Shown: positions 1-7,004 of the stretch, in pieces
How positions within the stretch are numbered: position 1 is the stretch's first letter
How the letters are laid out: each line of letters begins with the position of its first letter
DNA from: Pelotomaculum propionicicum
Lineage (GTDB): Bacteria; Bacillota; Desulfotomaculia; Desulfotomaculales; Pelotomaculaceae
DNA: 61,012 nt
Assembly (NCBI RefSeq): GCF_004369225.1
Contig: NZ_QFFZ01000018.1
Coordinates: 1 to 61,012, forward strand
Direction: 5' to 3'
The notes under the pieces: model-generated
Told to the model about the DNA's origin: nothing
Databases searched by the model: none
What the model saw: only the letters and a program-made list of their open reading frames with translations
Program-made: the position numbers and the translations under genes

Positions 1-207
1 AAAATTTCCCACACTATTGTCTCATATTTATTTTGTGGTGTCCAGTGCTATTTTGCGAAAAACTTTTTCTCCCCAACTCTTATAAACCTTGTCAGTTATA
101 AATCTTTAGATTCATGCGTCAGCTCTGCATGCCACTGAGATTTTTATTGCGATTTTATTGTTTGTGCTATAAAATTTCCCCGTAAGGATTTAGAAAGGGT
201 TGGTTAG

Positions 208-1044
208 ATGGACATAAAAATAGTTACTGACAGCTCGTGCGACCTGCCTGAAGAACTGGTTGAGAAATGCGGCATTGATGTTGTTTCTCTGCATGTCACC
301 TTTGAAAACAATGAAACCTTTACAGAGAGGGTCACCATTAGCCCGGAGCAATTCTGGGAGCGCATGGCGGGCTCCAGGGAACTTCCCAAGACATCCAGAC
401 CCACCCCGGAGGCCTTTGCCGACACTTTCAGGAAAGCACTGGCCAATTACGCCTCAGTTATATACATAGGCCTGTCATCGTCTCTCAGCGGTACATTCGA
501 AAGTGCTCAACTGGCTGCCAAGTCAGTACCCGGAGATATACACCTGATCGACTCCCTCAGCGGTTCCTTGGGCCTCGGCATTCTAGCTATCAAGGCCCAT
601 GAATTTATTCATTCCGGTATCAACGTCCAGGCTGTTGTAAATAAGGTAATTAATTACAGGGACGGCATGACCACCCTTTTCACCATGGACTCTTTGGAAA
701 ACCTGATCAAAGGCGGCCGGGTGGGCAGGCTGCCTGGTTTTATCGGCACAGTTCTCAGTATCAGGCCTATCGGCAAGGCTGGGGACAGGGGCCAGATAGA
801 CGTGCTGGAAAAGGTGCGGGGACGCGGCAAATCTCTGCAGCGGATAGTGCAGCTAGTTGGGGAAATGGGCAGCAACCTGAAGGAAAAGATCGTGGGCATC
901 AGCCACGTGAACTGCCTGAAGGAAGCTTTAAATTTAAAGAAAAGTATTGAGGAGAATTTCCAGCCCGGCAAAGTTATTATCAGCAAGGTGGGCAGCACCA
1001 TGGGGACATACGCGGGCACAGGCGGTATTATAGTATCTTTTTAG
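208..1044 (+). CDS. DegV family fatty-acid-binding protein
   Basis: A 278-residue protein. DegV proteins bind a fatty acid between two domains and, in Firmicutes, can present it to fatty acid kinase (FakA) for phosphorylation and phospholipid synthesis. Visible family marks are the N-terminal DSSCDLP segment (residues 8-14), the SSSLSGTF loop near residue 92 whose serine contacts the lipid carboxylate, and the C-terminal GTYAGTGG motif. Length is typical. The ATG is preceded by an AGAAAGG ribosome site. It stands alone, ends in a strong terminator, and no fakA-like gene is in the window, so the partner kinase is not shown here. Confidence 0.93.
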   Translation: MDIKIVTDSSCDLPEELVEKCGIDVVSLHVTFENNETFTERVTISPEQFWERMAGSRELPKTSRPTPEAFADTFRKALANYASVIYIGLSSSLSGTFESAQLAAKSVPGDIHLIDSLSGSLGLGILAIKAHEFIHSGINVQAVVNKVINYRDGMTTLFTMDSLENLIKGGRVGRLPGFIGTVLSIRPIGKAGDRGQIDVLEKVRGRGKSLQRIVQLVGEMGSNLKEKIVGISHVNCLKEALNLKKSIEENFQPGKVIISKVGSTMGTYAGTGGIIVSF

Positions 1045-1086
1045 CCGGGAGCGTCTTCCCGCCGGAAAGTGGCTAAAAGGTTACTG

Positions 1087-1119
1087 GCAAGGCTATTGTT
1101 TCAGATAGCCTTGCTTTTT
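1087..1119 (+). terminator. Rho-independent terminator of degV
   Basis: A perfect 10-bp stem (GCAAGGCTAT with ATAGCCTTGC) around an 8-nt loop is followed by five T. It lies about 40 nt after the degV stop, so degV is probably a single-gene unit. Confidence 0.85.
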
Positions 1120-1238
1120 GTGTAAAGAACCGGAGAGATTATTTTTTATCTATTATAAAAATATCTTTAATAGTATAACAAAATATTTTTTACATAATTG
1201 TTATAATTCGACATTATTTCCGAAGGAGAATTTTCTAT

Positions 1239-3317
1239 ATGTGTCAAAATTACCTCATACTTGCAACTGCAGGTCATGGAGGGGTAACATTGAAATATGA
1301 AGAAGCGAAATTCGCCGGCAAACTCTCTGTAATAGGCCACAGGCCGGAAAACTATAACTTATTACAGATGAAAGACGGGTTAAACCCGTGCAGCAATTAT
1401 ATCGAGAGAATTATTAAAGAGTGCGCCGCCGGGCTGAAATCAGCCAACGACGAATTCCAACGGGAAATCAACAAACTGAAACAGGCCGAAACGCTGTTCC
1501 AAACCTTATCCAGTTCCTCCCCGGTAGGGGTTTACATCGTCCAGGACGGTAAGTTTCAATTTGTCAACCCGCAGTTTCAGGAATTCACAGGGTACCGGGA
1601 GGAAGAGTTGTTAGGCAGGAACACTTCAATGGTTGTCCTGCCTGAAGACAGGGGACTGGCCAGGAAAAACGCCGTCGATATGTTAAAGGGAAGACATACC
1701 TGTCCGTATGAGTTTAGAAGCCTGACCAAAAGCGGCCAGACCAAGTGGATTTTGGAGCAGGTTGCCTCTATACAGTTTCTGGGCAAAAGGGCTGTTTTGG
1801 GCAACTGCATGGACATAACCAGCCGCAAGCAGGCGGAAGATAAAATACGGACAGCCCACCAGCGGCTTCAGGATATAATTGAATTTCTCCCCGACGCCAC
1901 CTTTGTGCTGGACCAGGACAGAAAGGTAATCGCCTGGAACAGGGCAATAGAGGAAATGACCGGAGTACAAAAGGAGCACATCCTTGGCAGGGGTAACTAT
2001 GCTTATTCTGCTGCTTTTTACGGGAAGCCCAGGCAGATCCTGGTTGACCTTATTTTTGAGGATGGCCAGGACAGCCAGCGGTTATATAAGTTCTATGAAA
2101 AAAGAGGAACTACCATTGTTGGCGAGTCTTATCTGCCTTCTTTGCGGGGTAAAGAGGTGATCCTGTGGGGTACGGCCTCTCCTCTCTTTGATGAGGAAGG
2201 CAACCGGGTAGGCGCCATTGAGTCCATCCGCGATATTACCGACCGCAAACGGGCGGAAAAGATGCTGCTTGAGTCAGAAAAAAGATACCGCAATTTGGTG
2301 GAAAATATTAACGACATTATCTTCTCTTTGGACACCTGTTACCGCATAACCTATATCAGCAACGTATTTGAAAAAAAGCTGCTTTTCAGTATTGAAGAAG
2401 TGATGGGGCAACCTCTATCAAGCTTTGTTCACCCTGAGGACATGCCCGGCTTGTTAAACAGCCTGGAGAGCGCTAAAAACGGGCAATTGGAGCGAAGTGA
2501 ATTCCGCTTAATCGGCAAGGACGGGTCAGTCTACCACTTTCGGGCCTCCAGCCGGCCGCTGCTGGAAAACGAGCAGTTAACAGGCTTAACCGGAGTAATG
2601 GTGGATATCACCAGGAGCAAGCAGTTTGAAAGAGAGATGTACCGCATGGACCAGATGAACCTTATAGGGGAAATGGCCGCCGGTATAGCTCACGAAATAA
2701 GGAACCCGATGACCACGGTAAAAGGTTTCCTGCAGTTGTTCAAGACCCGTGAGAAATACGCTCAGGAAAGGGAATACTTTGAGCTGATGGTATCTGAGCT
2801 GGACAGGGCTAATTCCATTATAACCGAGTTCCTTTCCCTGGCTAAAAACAAGGCGGTGAAACTCAGGCCGCAAAACCTGAACGAGATTGTCCGGGCCATG
2901 CACCCGTTAATAACAGCCGACGCTAACGTGGCGGATAAATTTACTGCCATTGAACTTGGTGATATCCCGGAAATACTCTTGGACGAAAGAGAAATCCGCC
3001 AGTTGATCCTTAATCTTGTGCGCAACGGGCTTGAGGCCATGTCGCCTGGTGGTAGGCTGACCATAAAAACCTATCTGAACAATGGTGACGTAGTTTTACT
3101 AATACAGGACCAGGGCAGCGGGATTGAGCCCGATGTACTGGCGAAGCTGGGGACTCCGTTCATGTCCACCAAAGACAACGGGACTGGCCTTGGGCTGGCT
3201 GTGTGCTATAGCATAGCAGCCAGGCACAACGCCAAAATAGATGTTAAGACAGGTCCCGGCGGCACAACCTTTTTTGTTAGTTTCAGCGTACAGGCGCCGG
3301 CCAGCCAAGTACTTTAA
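1239..3317 (+). CDS. PAS-domain sensor histidine kinase (cytoplasmic)
   Basis: A 692-residue two-component kinase without an obvious membrane segment, so probably a soluble sensor. After a divergent N-terminus there are three successive PAS domains (roughly residues 85-200, 205-340 and 345-465), then a HisKA dimerisation helix with the H-box GIAHEIRNPM (phospho-acceptor His485) and a HATPase_c domain with the N-box LNLVRNGLEAM and G-boxes DQGSGIEP and GTGLGLAV. This arrangement resembles the orphan sporulation kinases of Bacillus and clostridia. No response regulator is adjacent, which fits an orphan kinase; a role in Spo0A phosphorylation is inference only. The ATG is chosen because AAGGAG sits about 10 nt upstream. 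Confidence 0.9.
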   Translation: MCQNYLILATAGHGGVTLKYEEAKFAGKLSVIGHRPENYNLLQMKDGLNPCSNYIERIIKECAAGLKSANDEFQREINKLKQAETLFQTLSSSSPVGVYIVQDGKFQFVNPQFQEFTGYREEELLGRNTSMVVLPEDRGLARKNAVDMLKGRHTCPYEFRSLTKSGQTKWILEQVASIQFLGKRAVLGNCMDITSRKQAEDKIRTAHQRLQDIIEFLPDATFVLDQDRKVIAWNRAIEEMTGVQKEHILGRGNYAYSAAFYGKPRQILVDLIFEDGQDSQRLYKFYEKRGTTIVGESYLPSLRGKEVILWGTASPLFDEEGNRVGAIESIRDITDRKRAEKMLLESEKRYRNLVENINDIIFSLDTCYRITYISNVFEKKLLFSIEEVMGQPLSSFVHPEDMPGLLNSLESAKNGQLERSEFRLIGKDGSVYHFRASSRPLLENEQLTGLTGVMVDITRSKQFEREMYRMDQMNLIGEMAAGIAHEIRNPMTTVKGFLQLFKTREKYAQEREYFELMVSELDRANSIITEFLSLAKNKAVKLRPQNLNEIVRAMHPLITADANVADKFTAIELGDIPEILLDEREIRQLILNLVRNGLEAMSPGGRLTIKTYLNNGDVVLLIQDQGSGIEPDVLAKLGTPFMSTKDNGTGLGLAVCYSIAARHNAKIDVKTGPGGTTFFVSFSVQAPASQVL

Positions 3318-3430
3318 TTCATATGATACCTAACTATGATAATTATTACCTCTTGTAATAATTAACAAAACAAATTATTATATATATTAAAGAATATTAG
3401 TATTTCATAGGATCGGTTTTACCTCCTTTT

Positions 3431-3456
3431 ACCCGGCTGAGCCGGGTAGTTTTTAT
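3431..3456 (+). terminator. Terminator after the histidine kinase
   Basis: ACCCGGC and GCCGGGT form a 7-bp GC-rich stem with a 3-nt loop, followed by AGTTTTTATTT. It ends the kinase transcript; the remainder of the gap up to 3478 shows nothing else. Confidence 0.75.
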
Positions 3457-3478
3457 TTACAAAACAGTAAAATTTATT

Positions 3479-3507
3479 TTGACTTTATATCATTCATGTG
3501 ATAAAGT
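3479..3507 (+). promoter_or_regulatory. Candidate sigma-A promoter for the zinc-ribbon gene
   Basis: TTGACT and TAAAGT are separated by exactly 17 nt. Transcription would start near 3514, leaving an untranslated leader of about 110 nt that contains two short inverted repeats (GTTAG/CTAAC near 3506-3521 and TTAGGGA/TTCCTAA near 3563-3589). Whether the leader is regulatory is not known. Confidence 0.45.
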
Positions 3508-3625
3508 TAGGACGTTCTAACGGTTAGGTTATGTATTTTCCCTCTCTCAATCTCTTAAATTGGTTAGGGAATACAAATTGTAGTTCCTAAACCAAAAGAG
3601 CAAAATAATTTGAGGGAGTGTTTTA

Positions 3626-3910
3626 ATGTACCAAGACCGTTATTTGACCTGTCGTGACTGTGGCTGTGAGTTTGTGTTCTCCGTATCGGAACAAGAATTC
3701 TTTGCAGAAAAAGGGTTTACCAATGAGCCCGGCCGCTGCCCGGAATGCCGCGCGGCCCGTAAGAACCAAAACAGGCGCAGTGGCCAGCGCCGCCAGATGT
3801 TTCCGGCTGTATGCGCCAGCTGCGGCAAAGACACTGAGGTTCCGTTCCAGCCAAGCGGCGACAGGCCCGTATACTGCAGTGACTGTTTCCGCAAAGTGCA
3901 AAACTATTAA
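3626..3910 (+). CDS. Small double zinc-ribbon protein
   Basis: A 94-residue basic protein with four CxxC pairs (CRDC near residue 9, CPEC near 38, CASC near 62, CSDC near 84), enough for two zinc sites. The spacing matches the small probable zinc-ribbon family widespread in clostridia and Chloroflexi; its biochemical function is not established. The ATG has GAGGG upstream at good distance. It has its own promoter, a long leader and its own terminator, so it is monocistronic. An overlapping longer frame on the same strand is a shadow. Confidence 0.85.
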   Translation: MYQDRYLTCRDCGCEFVFSVSEQEFFAEKGFTNEPGRCPECRAARKNQNRRSGQRRQMFPAVCASCGKDTEVPFQPSGDRPVYCSDCFRKVQNY

Positions 3911-3921
3911 TATTACAATCC

Positions 3922-3953
3922 AAGGGGCAGCGAGTCTGCCCCCTTTTATTTTT
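3922..3953 (+). terminator. Terminator of the zinc-ribbon gene
   Basis: AAGGGGCAG pairs with CTGCCCCCTT across a 5-nt loop and runs into TTTTATTTTT. Confidence 0.85.
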
Positions 3954-4043
3954 CCTGCTCATTTTTGTCTGAAAATCAGCCTGGCAGGAAGGTTTTTTGA
4001 AGCTTTATATCGAAAGACACTTCAAAAGAAAGGAAGTGTTGAA

Positions 4044-4283
4044 ATGCTGCCGCGTCAGAAGGCGAGACTCCAGGAGCAACTGTTGTTATGGGGATACCCG
4101 CCCCATATTGTAGAAAACATGGAGGTTTGGAGCCTTTTGAGCCATTATAACTATGAGCTCAAAAAAAGAGAGCAGCAAATGCTGGCCGAGCAGGACAGTG
4201 AATACGAAACCACCACCTTGGAAACTGAAGTTGAGAAGCCCAAGCAGCAGTATAAAGGGGTTAAAGTCCCTTACCGCTGGTAA
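4044..4283 (+). CDS. Small hypothetical protein, 79 residues
   Basis: The frame is open further upstream, but the ATG at 4044 is preceded by AAAGGAAG at the right distance and the upstream part overlaps the zinc-ribbon gene in another frame, so this start is preferred. The product (MLPRQKARLQEQ...) is hydrophilic with a helical, probably coiled N-terminal half, a glutamate-rich stretch and a C-terminal KGVKVPYRW tail. I do not recognise the family. It is followed by its own terminator. Confidence 0.7.
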   Translation: MLPRQKARLQEQLLLWGYPPHIVENMEVWSLLSHYNYELKKREQQMLAEQDSEYETTTLETEVEKPKQQYKGVKVPYRW

Positions 4284-4313
4284 TTGCCGGGTGTTAATGA
4301 TTATGTCCAAAAG

Positions 4314-4338
4314 AAAGGCCGCGTGCCTTTTTTTATTT
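4314..4338 (+). terminator. Terminator of the 79-residue hypothetical gene
   Basis: AAAGGC and GCCTTT pair across a 5-nt loop, followed by a long T-rich run. Confidence 0.75.
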
Positions 4339-4433
4339 TTAAACCTTGCCGTCACAATACATACTACTTGTCCTGCCGCCTTTTCCGGAAGTATAATTTA
4401 CAAAACAATACTTTTTGAATAAAGGAGCTGCCA

Positions 4434-4718
4434 ATGGGACCAAAAAGAGAAACACTGGCCAAAATGCTGTCAGGCAAAAGCCACGCGCACGTCTGCATCT
4501 ACATTGAAAGCGGGGCTGCGGCAGAGCCGGCCTGTCCAAGCAAAGTCGCCATAAAAATTCGGGATGACCTGTTGATGATTAACGATATGATACCGATCCC
4601 GATTGATGACAGGTACATTGCCTGCCTGGAGGATGATTTTGCGGAAATTGTTTTTATTGACCCGGACCATCAGATTGTTCATGTAAAAATCCTGACCGAT
4701 TTTTCCGGGCTGGAGTGA
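4434..4718 (+). CDS. Hypothetical protein, 94 residues
   Basis: ATG start with AAAGGAG about 7 nt upstream. The protein has no membrane segment or signal peptide and reads as a small mixed alpha/beta domain with an acidic C-terminal half. I do not recognise a family. It is separated by 21 nt from the next gene and the two are likely co-transcribed. Confidence 0.65.
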   Translation: MGPKRETLAKMLSGKSHAHVCIYIESGAAAEPACPSKVAIKIRDDLLMINDMIPIPIDDRYIACLEDDFAEIVFIDPDHQIVHVKILTDFSGLE

Positions 4719-4739
4719 TTACCTGGGAGGAGGGATTTT

Positions 4740-5120
4740 TTGTCCTTAAAAGTTAGCTGGATGAAGGCAGCTTCCTGCACAGACAAGGAAACCCCCTGCA
4801 AGACCAGGCTGCGTATAACTGCTGTCAACGAAGGCAATACTCCCACCGTAATAGCGGGCATGGGTATCAGATACCCCCGGAGGTCCGGCCTGCCCAGCAG
4901 GATAATTATACCCGTGGATCAGGTGCTCGCCCCGTCTGAAGAAGCAAGCGTTTATTTTGAAATAGAACATTTTCAAGGGTTTTACCGTTATGACGCCGTA
5001 TTCGCCCAGGACGGGGACGGTAAAACATACTACCCGGAGACCAGCCTTGTAAAAAGAATCGGCCGTTTTTTCTGCTGGCACTTCAGCCGCGCTCCCTATG
5101 ACGAAAAAAAACCGCGCTAG
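4740..5120 (+). CDS. Hypothetical protein, 126 residues
   Basis: Starts at TTG with a strong GGGAGGAGGG site just upstream. The sequence has alternating hydrophobic residues typical of a beta-sandwich (for example RLRITAVNEGNTPTVIAGMG) followed by a short C-terminal aromatic and basic segment; no signal peptide. Function is unknown. It probably forms a two-gene unit with the gene before it. Its TAG stop codon is the loop of a terminator hairpin shared with the convergent cyclophilin gene. Confidence 0.65.
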   Translation: MSLKVSWMKAASCTDKETPCKTRLRITAVNEGNTPTVIAGMGIRYPRRSGLPSRIIIPVDQVLAPSEEASVYFEIEHFQGFYRYDAVFAQDGDGKTYYPETSLVKRIGRFFCWHFSRAPYDEKKPR

Positions 5121-5130
5121 GCGCGGTATT
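5104..5130 (-). terminator. Bidirectional terminator; stop codon in its loop
   Basis: ACCGCGC (5111-5117) pairs with GCGCGGT (5121-5127) and the 3-nt loop is the TAG stop of the plus-strand gene. Read on the minus strand it is followed by eight T, so it is the strong terminator of the cyclophilin gene; on the plus strand the T-tract is weaker (ATTTTCGG). Confidence 0.8.
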
Positions 5131-5135
5131 TTCGG

Positions 5136-6059
5136 TTATTTTATTGATACTATCTTATCCCCTTTTTCAATCTTATCCACTACCTCCAGCCCTTCCACAA
5201 CCTTGCCGAATACGGAATAGTTGCCGTCAAGCCAGGATGCGTCCTTCTTGAGTATATAAAACTGTGAGCCGGCCGTGTCCGGGGCGTTGGAGCGGGCCAT
5301 GGCCAGCGAGCCGCGCAGGTTCTTCAAAGTGAGTGACACCTCCAGCGGTATCGTCCAGCCGGGACCGCCACTGCCGTTACCTTTAGGGTCACCGCCCTGG
5401 ATCACCCAGTCCTCCACCCGGTGGAAAGTCAGTCCGTCATAAAACTTGTCCTTGATCAGCTTCTCAAAGTTGCCAACAGTGATGGGCAGCATTTTGGGAT
5501 ATACTTCCACAACTACATTCCCTTTAGTTGTTTCAATAGTATACTGCACAGTATCGGGAACGGGTGTTTCCGGAGCGGCTTTCTCGTCCACGTCAACCCT
5601 GTTGTTAACGCCCCCGGCCGCAGGCGTGAAGTTCACCTGCGCACCCACAACCTCACTCATAAACCTCAGCGGCACCATAGTCCTGTTGTTGATCAGTTCC
5701 GGCGGCGCGATACTTATCAGCCTGGAGTTGCCCTGATCCTGCACCAGTGCGATTGACTCCCCTACAGACAGAAAAATAGAAATCTGGTCCTTCGTAACCA
5801 CTATCAATTGTTTTTCCTGGTCCCACTTTACCTCACAGCCAAAAAACTCACTGACAAACCTGAGCGGCACATAAGTCCTGCCGGTTGCGGCGTCGATCAA
5901 AGGCAGCTGGTCGGGGAACTCAATCTGGGACCCGTTCACATACATGTCCACGTTATAGTTGGCTTTGTTCACGTCAATAGCGGCCCCAGCCGGCGCGACG
6001 ATGTAAAAAGCGGCAAGCAATAATACCAAAGTTGCAAGCATTAACTTTTTCATCAACAT
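5136..6059 (-). CDS. Exported cyclophilin-type peptidyl-prolyl isomerase with copper-amine-oxidase-like domain
   Basis: 307 residues from the ATG at 6059, which follows GGAGAGGGGG; the frame is open upstream but lacks a better site. A Sec signal peptide (MLMKKLMLATLVLLLAAF) is followed by a copper-amine-oxidase N-terminal-like domain duplicated in the usual way (RTYVPLRFVSEFFG and RTMVPLRFMSEVVG), a module of Gram-positive surface proteins with no oxidase activity. A linker of about 20 residues leads to a cyclophilin domain with active-site features FHRV, QGGDP and GSQFYIL. It should catalyse proline isomerisation and assist folding of exported proteins at the cell surface. Conserved catalytic arginine and glutamine are present. 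Confidence 0.9.
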   Translation of the reverse strand: MLMKKLMLATLVLLLAAFYIVAPAGAAIDVNKANYNVDMYVNGSQIEFPDQLPLIDAATGRTYVPLRFVSEFFGCEVKWDQEKQLIVVTKDQISIFLSVGESIALVQDQGNSRLISIAPPELINNRTMVPLRFMSEVVGAQVNFTPAAGGVNNRVDVDEKAAPETPVPDTVQYTIETTKGNVVVEVYPKMLPITVGNFEKLIKDKFYDGLTFHRVEDWVIQGGDPKGNGSGGPGWTIPLEVSLTLKNLRGSLAMARSNAPDTAGSQFYILKKDASWLDGNYSVFGKVVEGLEVVDKIEKGDKIVSIK

Positions 6060-6159
6060 AACCCCCTCTCCCCTTTTATTCGATAAAATTATTAACTTAC
6101 CTCCCGTGGCGGTTATCAACTCCATTAAATTCAAACCCTTTTTTGGGTAAAATATCAAT

Positions 6160-6194
6160 AAAAAAAAGTCCCCGCGCTATTGCCTGCAAGGACT
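6160..6194 (-). terminator. Terminator after the 41-residue ORF
   Basis: On the minus strand AGTCCTTGC pairs with GCGGGGACT (two G-U pairs) over an 8-nt loop and runs into seven T. It separates the small gene at 6233-6358 from the cyclophilin gene. Confidence 0.75.
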
Positions 6195-6232
6195 ATTTTT
6201 CATGGGAGCATGATAGTTTTAGTTTTTCTACT

Positions 6233-6358
6233 TTAGTCGTTTTTACGGTTGGCGGGCAGGTCTTCCCGGTCACCATACAGCCACTCAGACGGGTAATATG
6301 CCATTTCAAACCCGGGCAGTGGCTTAGGATGCCGTACCTGAACAGTTTTTTCTTCCAT
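6233..6358 (-). CDS. Small hypothetical protein, 41 residues
   Basis: A short reading frame beginning MEEKTVQVRHPKPLPG and ending DLPANRKND. The ATG is preceded by GAGGTGATTACT, a strong ribosome site, and the frame is followed by a clear terminator, which is why I count it as real. It is hydrophilic, proline-rich and without cysteines. I do not know a function. Confidence 0.55.
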   Translation of the reverse strand: MEEKTVQVRHPKPLPGFEMAYYPSEWLYGDREDLPANRKND

Positions 6359-6483
6359 AGTAATCACCTCGGGAGTATTATCATCCGTTGGCTGCAGATT
6401 TAAACCTTAAGGTTAAAATTTACTTATGTTTAAAAATATTTGAGGTATGATAATGACAAAAATATATCTAGGAGGCCAAATAA

Positions 6484-6693
6484 ATGAACGCGGCAGCTGA
6501 GTTTTTACAAAGCAACCCCTTGTTGTTTGCCATCGTGGTCGTGTGGAGCATTATTTGGAAAGCCATAGCGCTTTGGAACGCCGCCCGGAACAACCAGCTG
6601 GCATGGTATATAGTACTGATCATTGTCAACACAGTAGGCATACTTGAGATAATTTACCTTCTGTTCTATCGCAAAAAAAGATCGAGGTTCTAA
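6484..6693 (+). CDS. DUF5652-type small membrane protein
   Basis: 69 residues with two transmembrane helices (about residues 12-33 and 40-62) joined by the short polar loop WNAARNNQ, ending in a basic tail KKRSRF. The WKAIALWNAARNNQ..WY pattern matches the small DUF5652/PLDc_N-like two-helix family of unknown function. AGGAGG precedes the ATG by 8 nt. Immediately downstream begins a palindromic mobile repeat. Confidence 0.75.
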   Translation: MNAAAEFLQSNPLLFAIVVVWSIIWKAIALWNAARNNQLAWYIVLIIVNTVGILEIIYLLFYRKKRSRF

Positions 6694-6700
6694 AACGGCA

Positions 6701-6990
6701 GTGAGACAAGGGGACGATTCTGACTAGGCAATCGGAAGTTTTGCGCCAAATGCCACTACATGATCAGTGAGAGCAATACCTGATCAACAAGAGTAAAGTC
6801 TGTTAATTATACTAAGTGGCGCAAAATTTTTGATTGCCTGAGAAGATGGAAGTCGCAGAACTTTGTGATGGTTAAGTGAGAAGATATAAATAAAGTTTTT
6901 GTTACAGAATGTTCTACATTCAACTTGCGATTTCGTTCTTCTCTTGTCTCACTTGACTTTGGTGAGACAAGAACCGTCCCCTTGTCTCAC
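6701..6990. repeat. MITE/REP-like palindromic element, copy 1 (complete)
   Basis: About 290 bp bounded by inverted ends GTGAGACAAGGGGACG(A/G)TTCT and AGAACCGTCCCCTTGTCTCAC. Inside are a large imperfect inverted repeat (AGGCAATC..GTTTTGCGCCA at 6726-6748 with its partner at about 6812-6835) and a nested perfect TGATCAG/CTGATCA hairpin. It encodes nothing. A close second copy lies at 58552-58803. The ends resemble sequences mobilised by REP-associated tyrosine transposases (IS200/IS605 superfamily); no such transposase is in the window. Confidence 0.75.
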
Positions 6991-7004
6991 CTTGTCTCAA
7001 ACCA

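Noticed and set aside
1-207. Possible regulatory RNA or promoter upstream of degV
   Set aside because: AT-rich with a weak TATAAA-like box, but no convincing -35 partner at proper spacing and no stable conserved-looking fold.
3654-4043. Upstream extension of the 79-residue gene
   Set aside because: It overlaps the zinc-ribbon gene and its terminator; the ATG at 4044 has its own ribosome site.
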